Assembly: GCF_954871325.1 (NCBI RefSeq) | Contig: NC_088776.1 | Span: 39,822,569 to 39,886,568, forward strand | From: Gordionus sp. m RMFG-2023 | Taxonomy: Eukaryota > Nematomorpha > Gordioida > Chordodea > Parachordodidae | DNA: 64,000 nucleotides | Direction of reading: 5' to 3' | Part shown: positions 35,755 to 46,779 of the stretch, one piece after another | Layout: each line of letters opens with the position of its first letter | Numbering within the stretch: position 1 is the stretch's first letter | Notes under the pieces: generated by a model | The model's input: the letters and a program-made list of their open reading frames with translations, nothing else | Told to the model about the DNA's origin: nothing | Databases searched by the model: none | Translations under genes and position numbers: made by a program

Positions 35755-36180
35755 CCCGGACGACAACCCCGCCATAAATCCATCAATAACATTCTCCTAG
35801 CTTCCCTCAAAAAAATTAATATTCCTTCCACCTTCAAACCAGTAGGGTCTTTCAAATAAAAACGCCATACGCCACGATAGTACATCCCTCAATCCCTGGC
35901 ATAACAGTCTCCCGCTGACCTGGGACTATACTTGTGTCGATTTTCCGGCAAAGTCCAACATCTTTTGCCATCGAGAAGGCAGAAGTCCTTAATAAAAACA
36001 AATATGCTGGCCTCAACAAAACAGGGTTTATACCATACCAATACCTTAAGCATGTTCAGAAGTGAGGTCCTCAATTTCATTAAAACCATTGGAAAATGAG
36101 ACAGATCCCCCAATGAAGGATTTTACCTTGGTCAGCACATTTCGAGAGAAATCTGTCGGTCCAATTTTTTAAACATTCAC
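35755..36180 (-). repeat. unknown repeat, copy in minus orientation
   Basis: Read on the minus strand it contains GACTTCTGCCTTCTCGATGG and GGATTTATGGCGGGGTTGTC, matching the plus-strand copy at 36440-36875. G+C is well above the surroundings and short protein-like frames are present, but no family is recognised. Confidence 0.6.
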
Positions 36181-36439
36181 TCTTCTCTAGGGTGATATGT
36201 ACATTTTTTGATATTTTTTTTAGTTCTTTTTAATGTTTTTCTATATAAAATATATATTTTTTAAAAAAAATACAATTTTAATATATTCTTATGTTTTTTT
36301 TTAAATATATTTTTAATTTGATTGTTCTTATTTGTATTTAGTTTATTTAAATTGAAACCTCTTTTTTTTAAATTAATAAATTTGATATATATCTAAATTT
36401 TATAAATAAAAAAAACATTAAAACAGAATTTAAAACATT

Positions 36440-36875
36440 CACCAGAGAGGAATGAATACTTAGGAAATTGGCGAAATCTGCTGATGAAGGTAAAATCCTT
36501 CTATTGGGTCACCTCTAATCTGTCCTGCCTATGGTTTTGATAAAAATGAAAGCCTCATTTCTGAACATACCTCAGGTGTTTATTATTAGTATAAAAACTG
36601 TGTTTGTGAGGCCAACATATTAAACTTTTTAAGGACTTCTGCCTTTTAAATGGCAGAAAATGAGAGTTCGTTGCAAAATCAATACAAGTGTTGTCCACAG
36701 GTCATTGGGAAATCTTTCTTCTAAGGGATAAGAGATATACCATCCGGAGGTAGGGCGTTTTCATTTGAAAGGCACACTGGTTCAGGAGTAGATGGGATAT
36801 TAACTTTTTTGAGGCAGCTAGGAGGATATTGTTAATGGGATTTATGGCGGGGTTGCCGTCCAGAGAAAAACTTGC
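36440..36875 (+). repeat. unknown repeat, copy in plus orientation
   Basis: Contains GACTTCTGCCTTTTAAATGG and GGGATTTATGGCGGGGTTGC. With 35755-36180 it forms a head-to-head pair around 260 bp of AT-rich spacer. The GC-raised tract continues to about 37120. Confidence 0.6.
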
Positions 36876-39614
36876 AGTGCAAGGGGTGGCTGTTATTTGA
36901 TTCTGGACTGGTCACAATCGAATGGAGGGCACAACTGCATTACAGACAAGACGAAGAGCTATGTGCATATTTTTCCTCCTGAGGTGGTCTAGATTAGAAC
37001 TGGGGATAGATCATGGCCGGAGTTTGGATTCCAATATTATGTTATTAGGGTTTTCCTCAAAGCGCCTGTTCAAAATGAGGTGTTTTACGGAACGCCCGAT
37101 CAAAGGAGTTATATTTTAAATAAGCATTTGAATAAATTAAAAGTGACTTCTAATAAATATGATACAATGCCGATATGAATTACTTCACCGCTAACAATTC
37201 ATAATAAGATAGAGAATGCCACTATAAATTTTTGACATTTATTTATAACTATAGAATTCGATATATATATTTGAGAGAATTATTAGTTCTTCTGAATAAG
37301 CTGTTTTTTATCATTCTATAGTATTGAAATTATTATCATATAATATTTAAAAGAAAAATGATAAAAGACTCATAATAATCGTAAAACAAATTCAAAATAT
37401 TATTTTATAAATTACTAAATTTTTATTACATACTTTACTTTCATCATATTCTATCAAATACAAAATATATTTATGGTTAATTTATTAAAAATATTAGGTT
37501 GCCTATATTAAGTTAGATTAATAAGTATATAAAAATATTAAATTTGGAAATAAAAGAAAAGTTTAGAATTAAAATATTCACAATTATTGGAAGAAATAAA
37601 ATATAATATTAGTAAATCATAATTATATAAAGTCATTTCTTGTCTTTTATTGATTGAGACCCAAGTTCCCTTTTATCGTTAACATTAAAATAGGGAGCAA
37701 AATAGCCCAAGTCTATCCTATGCATAGGATGTTCAATTATTTTATTGTTTTATATTATTTTCTTTAAATATGTGTGAATTGTAGAGGCATAGGGTCTCTG
37801 CCTTTTGTCATTAAATTTAAGAGACTTTAATTTGTGGTATCGTATTTCAGCATGTAAAAAATTACACTGAAATTGAATTGAATTTAATTAAAAAATGAAT
37901 TAAAACATGTATTTGAAATTAGTTCTCTTTTATTGTAAATCTTAGATTCTTCTATAGCCAAATAACAGAATATTAATTTTTCAAAAATTTGATTAAAAAA
38001 AAGTATTCTTAAATGATAACGCGAATTTACAATTCAAAATTAAACACGTTCTATTCAAATAAAATATATATAAAATAATACAAATTTTATAAGAAGTATT
38101 GATTGATCTTTCAAAAATAATAAAAATATTACATGATCAATAATTATTTGACTTGATCATTCAAAAATAACAAAATATACTCTTTAAAATGTATCGAAAT
38201 ATTGATACATTTTTTAAAAGATACATTTTCGATAAATTTTTTATTATATAATAGGAATATGATGTTAAAATCATATTTTGAAGAACCAAGCTTTTTTTAT
38301 TCAATGTATTAAAAAAAATTTGATGATATTTATACATTTATTTATTTATATAATATGATATGGGAATTCATCAATTTGTAAAGTATTTTATTTGAGATAT
38401 TTAGATAACTATTTGTTATCTTTGTCAACAATCAGAATTACAATTTTTTTTTAAAAAAAAATATTGTATAAGAAAAATGTCATTAGCTAAATAAGAAAAA
38501 ATTGTCATCGTGCTAGAATGAAAAATATTGAAGCCCTAAATATTTAGTTAGTTTGCGCTTATACATTATATTTAGTGCCTGATTTGATTAGTATTTATTA
38601 GTTGCTTAATCAGTTTTGCCAACTAAAACAAATAAACTTAGCTAAACTATGACGTCACTTATCGTGAACTAAGCTTTTGAAAACACTAATTCTGTACATC
38701 AAAAACCATTAAGTATTGCTTAATTAATAAAATTTAATTTCTGTTTGTTTGAAGAGAAAAAAGATATTTTGGGCAAAATAAAAGAAAAATGTCAAGATTT
38801 GCATCATACCAGATTGAAAATTACAAATAATCTGAATATCGGGTTGCTTCAATATTTAATGCCTTATTGTACTTATTAATTTATCAGTTTTGACAGTCAC
38901 AAAACAGAAACCGAGTTATAAGTGAAATAAAAACTATTACCGCAACCTTATGCTGCTTATTTGAATTTTGAATCTTATGATTTTACCATCTTTGCAGATA
39001 TTAATTGTTCTTTTTGGTTTATTTAATAGATAAAGAAATATAGTTTAAATTTTATTCGATTTCGAATCAAGTCTTATTTTCAAAAATTTGATATAAATCT
39101 GACTCATATTTAGACGCAGTCCTGAACATTGATATGCAACGCTTAAATACTATTCATTTGTTTATTCTATAATTCATTTGATAAACAGTATAAATACATA
39201 AATTACTAAAATTCACATCAAGATTCGAGATAGAACAAAGATCTAAAAAAATCACTATCATTATAAAAAATCAACTTTTTAGCATATTTCAAAATATGAT
39301 ACTCGATACCTTTGACTGTAGATTTAGTATTTTATATTAGTGATGATATAAAACAAATAATCAAATAGACTTGTGAAAATTTTGAAAGTGATACCAAAAT
39401 AAGATAATTTAAATTTAAATTGAAAACGATTATTTTTTACCCTCAGGAGATAAGGTGGGCCTATTGTTGTAAATTTCAAGATATTATAACGCACATTAAG
39501 AAGTAATTTAGGAGATTATATTATAGCAATAAAAAAAATAGAAAAAAGGAGAGGTTTTTATCTTTTCGCGATTTAAAAATAAAAGGAAATTATGAAAGCA
39601 AATTTTATTCCTGT

Positions 39615-39775
39615 CATATTTTCTAGAGGGGCGGGGGAGGGGAGGGGTCAACCTTAAACTCCCTGTCTTTTCGTAAATATTAATATAAAAGTATTATGAA
39701 AACACATAATTTTCCTCTTCCATATCTTTGAGGAGGGCCCCACCCCCATCTATCCCACTGCTTCTAAGAGTTGTT
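39615..39775. repeat. G/C-run inverted tract, probable MITE fragment
   Basis: GGGGCGGGGGAGGGGAGGGG is followed about 95 bp later by GGAGGGCCCCACCCCC. The G-run and C-run layout resembles the hAT-like elements elsewhere in the window. Termini not found. Confidence 0.35.
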
Positions 39776-41420
39776 TAAGAAAATAAAATATTTGACCTTT
39801 AGATGTCTGAGATTTAGAGTTATCCATTGTGTAAAATAAAAATTTGTCTTGTTTGTTTTTTTTGCAGAGAAGCAAACTCGGAGAGATTTAATATTTAATA
39901 CAAAAAAAGGGGATTAAATATATTTTAAAATAATAAAATACCCCCAAAACATTATTCCACAAAATGTATCTATATAAGCTATAGCTAAAAATGTTTATAG
40001 ATATTTCTTGTAAAAATGTATCAATAATCAAGTTTTTCAGAGTTAAATAAATGTGCTATAAATAATTAAAATTTTAAAAATTTGCAACGTCTAGATCTGC
40101 TAAACCCCTACGACGTATACCACGAAATAGAAATATTGTGTCATGGGTAATGTTTCTCACTCAAATTTGAAAAAAAGTTTCAACCCTAAGGATTAAGGAG
40201 TAAAAAAAGGGAAAATAGAAAAATTATAAATTGAAAACATTATGAAATTTATAATTGCTTGCTTCCATATTCAGCGTTTATGTTTTTGGGAGAAAAATAT
40301 TTAAAAGATATAAAAACAAACAAATATGTTTGTGTTTTTTGTTTTTAAAAAAATTTTAAATATTTTTTAATATTTAAAACAAAATTAAAATTTTAATCGA
40401 TATGGAAGCACTTATTATGAATAATATGCATTAATTAAAATTCTGAATCATTAAAATGTTTACCTATATCTTTAATTATTTTAGTCACCCAGTTTTAAAT
40501 TGTGAATCTTTGTCCTCGATTATGTCAAATAATTATTTTTAATTTATGACTAAACTTGACATTGAATCAAGTGTTTTTTTCTTCTCTTAATGCGATATTT
40601 TGACTTACTTTTCTTTTGTTATTTCACTCATTTTAAAAATTTAGATTTAAGAAAAATAATTGAAATATAGGAATAATAACCCCTTCAGGTTCGATTCATA
40701 AGAGTATAAAAGTGAATGAGATCGGAGATAGATTTTATAAAAAAAAAAAATTAATTTAACGAAGTTTTATATAAATACATTCCTCCTCCTAACTTGGACC
40801 CACATTAATCCCTTAGCAGGTTGTTAAATTTTGAGAATAATTTTAAAAAATGTATAATGTTAATTGTTTATAATATTTTGAATTCGATTTTGATAAATTT
40901 TTTACTTTATTATTACTATCAGAGACCTTAAAATGGTAAAAGTTTATAAATCGGAGCCAGGCTTAAGAATAAAGTCCAAAAATTTATCCTAGCTGGACCG
41001 GGGACTTGAAAATAACATATATTAAAAAACAAAGTCGGGCGGGTTTAAAACTTTGACTCTGCAGGTTTTTTCATGTTAATTCGAAAATATTTTATAAAAC
41101 TATATGTATTATGTTGTGGGGTTTAGAAAAATTGGTTTAGGCCAATGTTCCATTGGTTTGAATATACTATTAAAAAAATGAAAGTAGGTATAAGGGTTTT
41201 AAACATTTTTTGACAAATTTACAATTAAAATTAGATTTATCTCGATGATTGATTGCATCCAATTGCTGTAAACTTTAAGTATAGTATTTTATTTTTAAAT
41301 TAGAAGGGCATATAATATATTGGATGTGTCTTGAGTATTAAAAATAATTGAGTCCATATTATTTAGAATAAAAATATTTGTTTATAAATGACATTAATTT
41401 TGTTTTTATTATAATATAAA

Positions 41421-41429
41421 TATAAAAGG
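41421..41429 (+). promoter_or_regulatory. TATAAAAGG, candidate TATA box
   Basis: A strong TATA consensus 19 bp before the ATG of the secreted repeat-protein gene. If it is the working TATA box, the transcript start would fall at or just past this ATG, so it may be fortuitous or an additional 5' exon may exist. Confidence 0.35.
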
Positions 41430-41447
41430 TCTATAAAGAATAACGAA

Positions 41448-41480
41448 ATGATACCCAAGACATTTCTAATACTTGGATTG
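41448..41480 (+). CDS. secreted repeat protein, exon 1 (signal peptide start)
   Basis: Eleven codons followed by the strong donor GTAAGT. The exon covers only the front of the signal peptide, a common arrangement in fast-evolving secreted proteins. The joined reading frame is the argument for it. Confidence 0.82.
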
Positions 41481-43140
41481 GTAAGTTAATTATTACTTAT
41501 ATAAAAATTAAATTTTTTATTTAAAAACAAATTAATTATAAAATTCCCTAAAAAAATTTAATCAAAAATATAATCTTTTTTATTATATAAACATAAATTT
41601 CCTTTGTTCTATATAGAAAGACGGGCAAAAATAATAAAATATTGAATAAAAAATATCTTGTATAAAAATTTATAAAATATTTTCAAAATTTTATCATTTT
41701 AAATAAAAAAGATATATATTTTTACGTGCTATGCCTTACCTAACCATAAACGTTTTTTAATTATATAGCAAAATATATATTCTTTTAAATCAGGTAACTG
41801 CCAACTTAGTCTACCGTACATGTGGAGGTGGCTTTGCCCTTCAACCTCCAGGAGGTGGATCTGATGAATTTCGAGAAAGAGGTGGTGGGGGTTGGAGCCC
41901 TCATGGAAATCTAGGGGGAGGAGGTGGTCGCTTTGTAAATAGAATACCACAAGGAGGATCTGGAAGGGGAAAAGGAGGATCTTGGAGGCAAGGAGGGGAT
42001 GGAAGAATCAGAGAACGATTAGAGGAGAGTTTCGGGGAAGAAAGATTCCCTCGAAGGCAAGGATTGGGTGGAAGGATCAGGGAAAGACTAGGTTTCGAGG
42101 AAAGATCACAAAGAGGTTTTGGTGGTAGACGACAGGAATTCAGACAAAGATCGGGCAATGTCAAATCTTCAGGTCCACGACAGCCCTTACGTCAAAGGGC
42201 ACGTGTGCAACAAGCCCTCCAACAGTTTGAAGAAAGGAGATCCAGTTATGGTAGAGGAGGTGAAGGGGGTGGTTTCAGAGAAAGAATTCGAGAAAGATTT
42301 GAGGACGAACCACAAAGAGGTTTCCGTCGCGGTAGAATAGAGGAATTCAGACGAAGAGCTCAAGGCAGTACCAAATCTTCAGGTCCCCGACAGCCCCTGC
42401 GTCAAAGGCCACGTGTTCAACAAGCCCTCCAACAGTTTGAAGAAAGAAGATCAAGTTATGGTAGAGGAAATAGAAGGGGTAGTAGCTTTAGAGGAAATAG
42501 AAGGGGTAGTAGCTTTAGACTTCGAGGTCGCTACCATCCTCTCCGTCAAAGAATACGAGCGCAACAGGCCTTTGGACAGTTTGAAGAAAGAAGATCCAGT
42601 GTTGGGGAAGGAGGTTTTGGACGGGGTGGTTTTGGTGGAGAGGGTTTTAGAAGGTATAGACCTCAAGACAATGTTAAATCCTCAGGGCCTCGACAGTCTC
42701 TTCGTCAAAGACCACTTGTTCAACAGGCCCTCCAACAATTTGAAGAAAGAAGATCCAGTTTTGGTGGTAGGAGTTTTGGGAGGGAGGGTTTCGGTGGAGG
42801 GGGTTTTAGAAGAGGTAGCCACAGACCACGCCTTCAACAAGCTTTCCAACAGTTCAGAGGGGGGCCCAGTTTTAGTGTAGGCAAGAGTAGTGGAGGGGGT
42901 GGCATGATGATGATGACACATGAACAACAGAGACAGATGACCCTGACAGCGGTGAGAAGTGGAAATATACCTGAATTCCTCAAATCGCGAATTCAGAGTT
43001 TTTGCCAAACTATGAGGAGTCATGGCCAATTTCGAGATAAAGATAGAATCACATGGAGGAATTGCTGCGATGGTTTCCTTGACCAGACCGGGAACATGGA
43101 TGAAGCTATGGGAATAGTCATGGCTAATGGTGGGGATTAA
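41448..43140 (+). CDS. secreted Arg/Gly/Gln-rich repeat protein, unknown family
   Basis: Two exons in phase 0: 41448-41480 (MIPKTFLILGL) and 41794-43140, 459 residues. The first 14-20 residues (MIPKTFLILGLVTANLVY) form a signal peptide, with LVTA|N a plausible cleavage. Then: a Gly-rich part with one Cys (residue 21), an Arg/Glu stretch, and a repeat centred on SSGPRQPLRQR, QQALQQFEERRSS at about 135-162, 205-232, 258-281 and 305-333, with a shorter copy at 352-366. Gly-Arg-Phe spacers separate the repeats. After four Met (382-385) comes a non-repetitive end (386-459) with Cys 415, 435 and 436 (FCQTM, WRNCCDGFLDQTGNMDEAM). It is very basic and probably disordered. I do not recognise it. An extracellular structural or adhesive protein, or a precursor cut at the repeated ERR sites, are inferences only. 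The frame is intact over 1.3 kb in AT-rich DNA. Confidence 0.9.
41794..43140 (+). CDS. secreted repeat protein, exon 2
   Basis: Begins after TTTTAAATCAG and reads VTANLVYRTCGGGFALQPPG onward to TAA. Positions 41794-42063 belong to the gene and continue in frame into the repeats, so a start at the TTG of 42064 is not needed. Overlapping frames on both strands are shadows of the Arg/Gly codons. Confidence 0.9.
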   Translation, partial: VTANLVYRTCGGGFALQPPGGGSDEFRERGGGGWSPHGNLGGGGGRFVNRIPQGGSGRGKGGSWRQGGDGRIRERLEESFGEERFPRRQGLGGRIRERLGFEERSQRGFGGRRQEFRQRSGNVKSSGPRQPLRQRARVQQALQQFEERRSSYGRGGEGGGFRERIRERFEDEPQRGFRRGRIEEFRRRAQGSTKSSGPRQPLRQRPRVQQALQQFEERRSSYGRGNRRGSSFRGNRRGSSFRLRGRYHPLRQRIRAQQAFGQFEERRSSVGEGGFGRGGFGGEGFRRYRPQDNVKSSGPRQSLRQRPLVQQALQQFEERRSSFGGRSFGREGFGGGGFRRGSHRPRLQQAFQQFRGGPSFSVGKSSGGGGMMMMTHEQQRQMTLTAVRSGNIPEFLKSRIQSFCQTMRSHGQFRDKDRITWRNCCDGFLDQTGNMDEAMGIVMANGGD

Positions 43141-43171
43141 ATAAAATGATTGTTAAATCATTAGAAATAAA
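43140..43171 (+). promoter_or_regulatory. AATAAA polyadenylation signals
   Basis: One AATAAA overlaps the stop codon (43140-43145) and a second is at 43166-43171, a reasonable place for the 3' end of the repeat-protein transcript. Confidence 0.5.
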
Positions 43172-45983
43172 CTGTAAATTAAATTTATAGAAAAACTCCT
43201 CTTGTTAGAATTATATATTCGATATTTTTATATGTAACACAAATATACAATATCGATATTTTTACGAATATTTTATTACGTGATATCTTTTTTAACCCTT
43301 ATACGCTTTTATAATAGCTTGTAACGCAAAAACTTTAATAATGTTAAACCTTTGTGTATACATTGAAGAAAGAAAAATAAAATTTATGAAAATCTGTCTG
43401 AAATCACAATATTATTACATTTTCACATAAAAGTTAAATTATTTTAAAAAAATGTAAATTTTAGAATAGAGGGTTAAACTGTCCTATTATAAGTTAAGCG
43501 ACATTAATGAATTATTCAGAATCCAAGCCAGAATTCATAATCTCAAACTTAAATAAACTATGAGGACCAATATAATTTTATAAAATCTGCATGTATGGTA
43601 TTTTTCCTATAAATTTCAAATTTGCCAAAATTTTTTGTATTTATTAATTTATATGAAAAAATCTGATACATATAAATTAATATAAATTAAGAGTAGTTTA
43701 AAAATTTAAAGCAAAATTATCTGAAATTCTAGGGTAGGTATCCCACACATGCTGGAATACATTTCCGGTTAAATAAATATTTACATAGAGATCTATTTTT
43801 TAAAATATTTTATAGTCTGCTTGGATCCAACAAATAAGCTTCAAAAAAATATTTGATCTAACTTAATATACTTTTAGATTTAAAAAAAATTTATAAGGAT
43901 AGTTATTTTTTTTTTGAACGGAAAATTAAAAATATTAAATTAATGTTAAATGAGTTATTATGATTTTCCCATAGACCTATAAAATATATTGTTAATCATT
44001 ATTGATTTTGTGAAAATGAAAAAGATATACACCTGAGTTCTGCAATGGACAAATTATGGGAGGGTAGGACAAAAAATTTTAGAAAACGGGCGTGCGATTG
44101 GGCGGGTTGCCGGGTGGGTAATTTTAAAAAAATCAGTGGGGGCCTACCAAAATATTTTCCAATATAATTTTAATATGCATTCATAATTATACAATGTTTT
44201 TTATATATTATATATGATATTTTTGTCGGTTAATGATATATGGCGTTAATCCACTCGCTAAAATTCATCAAAATGCAATAAGACCCACTTATTTTTTAAT
44301 ATATATTAATGGAATCACCATGGTCGAGTCCGCTTCCGCTGCTATCATCCCCTTAAGGACGGAGCCACCTAGTCGACTTTAGAAAAAACAAGGTCCGTCA
44401 TGAATTCAAACCCAATCGAATTGCAATGCACATACAACCGATAAGGCCACAGACGCTACTCGGAAGAATCAAATATTTTTGTATAAAAGGATAAAATTTC
44501 TAATTTATCTAATATCTTAATAAAACACAATCAATAACGTTCAACGCTATATATCATTAACCGTTATTGTCATCGTTTATCCGAGATATAAATACAGATT
44601 ATAAATCTTTTCAAAGTAATATTTTTTAATAAGGCATACATAGTTATTCAATCAATTAAAATTTCTTGGAAATTAAATTTCATATTACCTATTTGACAAT
44701 ATAATTTTATACATAACAGTATACTTTTTTAGTATGGCAAATCAAATAGCTAATATAAAAAAGGCTTTGAAATGATAAATTTTATAAAATTCTTCTTAAT
44801 TTTTGAGATAAGCTTCTATCTAAGCTCTTTGCTAAAATTTTTATATAAATATTTTCCTTTTATTTTTAAAATATGAGATAGTATATTATTCATGTTCAGC
44901 TCATATGATGACCACAATTCTAAGGAATACATTTCAATCATATTAATTTAAGAAAATACTCTCAAGATAAGCTGCGTTTATCTTCCTTTCATCTTTTTTA
45001 AATAGTCGTGCTATTATATATCGCATTATCTTTCCATTCAGATTTAATTGTCGCGATATTATATTATATTTTATCCATTGGTGCCTTATTTTATTCGTTA
45101 TTCATTCGTGCCTTGTTGAATTACCGAGATATATTAAGTATTTGTGGGAATATTAATCTATTTCTATTCATTCGGGAGATATATTTTGCAGTTTTCACTC
45201 TCATTTAACTAGCGTGATATTATATTTTTTATTCACTTTTCATTTTGCTTTAAATATCTCGAGAATTTCTTTTTTATCCTTTTTTGCCATGTTAAATATG
45301 CGTCATTTTATTATTTTTATTCACGAGTCTTTTTATACTGATTTAGGTCCATCTATGGTGGTAGTCACCACTGGTTTGGCCTTATATTTGCTGTTCTATA
45401 ACTTGATGCTATCTCCCTTGATTATCTAGCTTCATGTACAAATTTTTACTTAACCATTTATTCTCTTTTGTTTTCTTCATAAATTTGTCCTTCATATGAA
45501 ATGAGTACATATTAGATATAATGATTGTTTTCAAGTTCATGGACCACCTTCAGTCAAGGTCTACTTCTAGTCTAGCTCCACTGTCCCTTGTCAGTCAATC
45601 AATTATTCTTCTGAAAATCTTTGTTTCTCCTCTTCACATTTCAAATTCCTTCATCACAGATTTTTTCTAGAATATTCCAAGTCAAATATCATTTCGAGGA
45701 TCCTCATAGGTTCAAGTTTGCTAATTGCTAAATCATTTTTTGATTGTATATCCCTATTGCTATACTTTAGCAATGAGAATGAATGTCTTTCCTTTTCTAT
45801 GTATATAACATCTTCAAGATACGACAAAATTTTCATAAATCCCTAACTCAACAAATGAAGGATGTTGCATCCATTATTGCCACTTATTTTCTGCATTATC
45901 AGTAATGGGGGAGCGTAGAGGCTCGAGCCTAGCAAATTTGTTAAGTTCCTCCACCCCCTCCCCATTTTTTTATATACCAAATG
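43172..45983. other. intergenic, repeats only
   Basis: Contains a foldback-family fragment (43590-43790), a GGGCGGGTTGCCGGGTGGG tract near 44100, a SINE (44262-44458), and loosely repeated GATATTATATTTTAT...CATTCGTGCC motifs at 45005-45235 that keep frames open by chance. No gene is supported. Confidence 0.5.
44262..44458 (-). repeat. tRNA-derived SINE, copy 2
   Basis: On the minus strand: GTGGCCTTATCGGTTGTATG (A box), GGTTTGAATTCATG (B box), the shared body TTTTTTCTAAAGTCGACTAG, and the tail AAATAAGTGGGTCTTATTGC. The boxes are closer to consensus than in copy 1. Confidence 0.78.
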
Positions 45984-46541
45984 CAGCATCTTTATGAACG
46001 GAGGGGGGGGGTGGGTAGGAGCAGTTTGCAACCTATTTTTTGAGGGGGGGTTCGACGGTTTTGATGGGGGTAGGATACATTGGGGGGGGGGGTATCTATT
46101 AAATTTTGAGATAAAATAGGACAACATTTATTGCTGTAAAAATTAATACTTTTATTTAGACCTATTATAATATAATCCATCAACCAAATCTATATATTGC
46201 AAACAATCATAGACATTATTTTCAAAATAAAACTTTCTGCTATCCTTATAAATGTAATTTAAAAAGTTTGGGCATTTTCAGCAAGCCCAAGCTATTATAA
46301 TGAAATCATTGTAAATGATGGGGGTTTTAATTGAATTTATTATCTAAAAAATAACTCTTTTATATTCACAAAATGTTGATATTTGGTAGTAGAGATAAAA
46401 TAATTTAAGTTATTCTTTTTAAATTTTCTGATAGAGTATCATTATAATTAAAAATAGGAAATAGGGGGGGGGGGGGGGGTTGTAGCCATAGATTTTTGAA
46501 GGGGGTTTGCATCCAGTGAAAATCCTGTCATGTAGATGCTG
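45984..46541. mobile_element. G-run hAT MITE, copy 2, with perfect target duplication
   Basis: Ends CAGCATCTTTATGA and (reversed) CAGCATCTACATGACAGG. Identical octamer ACCAAATG on both sides (45976-45983 and 46542-46549). Inside are several long G runs (up to about 16) and no coding frame. The intact duplication suggests a fairly recent insertion. Confidence 0.88.
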
Positions 46542-46779
46542 ACCAAATGCAATTGATAATATTAGCTAAAAAAAAGAAGTAATTTTGGATAATTCTATCT
46601 GAAAAGAAGGTAATTTCTAAAATAATTTTAAATTTTTTTTAAATCTCTGAGATTATAAAGAGTAGTGGTTATCTTCAAAAATAACAAGAGTCCCAAGCTT
46701 TCAAAAACAAAAAACCTTCGCCAATTGAGTTGAAAAAATATTATTTTCAAGAAAAATAATTTTAACATAAAAGGTGCTC

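Larger units (their letters stand above)
32424..41447. other. intergenic region between SYAP1 and the secreted repeat-protein gene
   Basis: No convincing host gene. It contains an unconfirmed 121-bp candidate exon (32815-32935, minus), a short hAT C-terminal scrap near 34900-34975, two inverted copies of an unknown roughly 430-bp sequence (35755-36180 and 36440-36875), G-rich tracts at 39620-39770, and long AT-rich stretches (37130-39600 and 39800-41400) in which I see nothing. Confidence 0.6.

Noticed and set aside
38648-38656. TGACGTCA-type (CRE) regulatory site
   Set aside because: A single palindromic octamer far from any recognised gene; chance occurrence cannot be excluded.
42064-42066. 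Start of the repeat protein at this codon
   Set aside because: It is TTG, and the same frame stays open upstream to a good acceptor at 41793 with a signal-peptide exon before it.
42119-43029. Overlapping open frames on both strands within the repeat-protein gene
   Set aside because: They are shadows: Arg/Gly/Gln codons of the true frame leave few stops in the others.
45008-45429. Two hydrophobic open frames
   Set aside because: The sequence is a loose AT-rich tandem repeat; hydrophobicity follows from T-rich codons and there are no splice or family signals.
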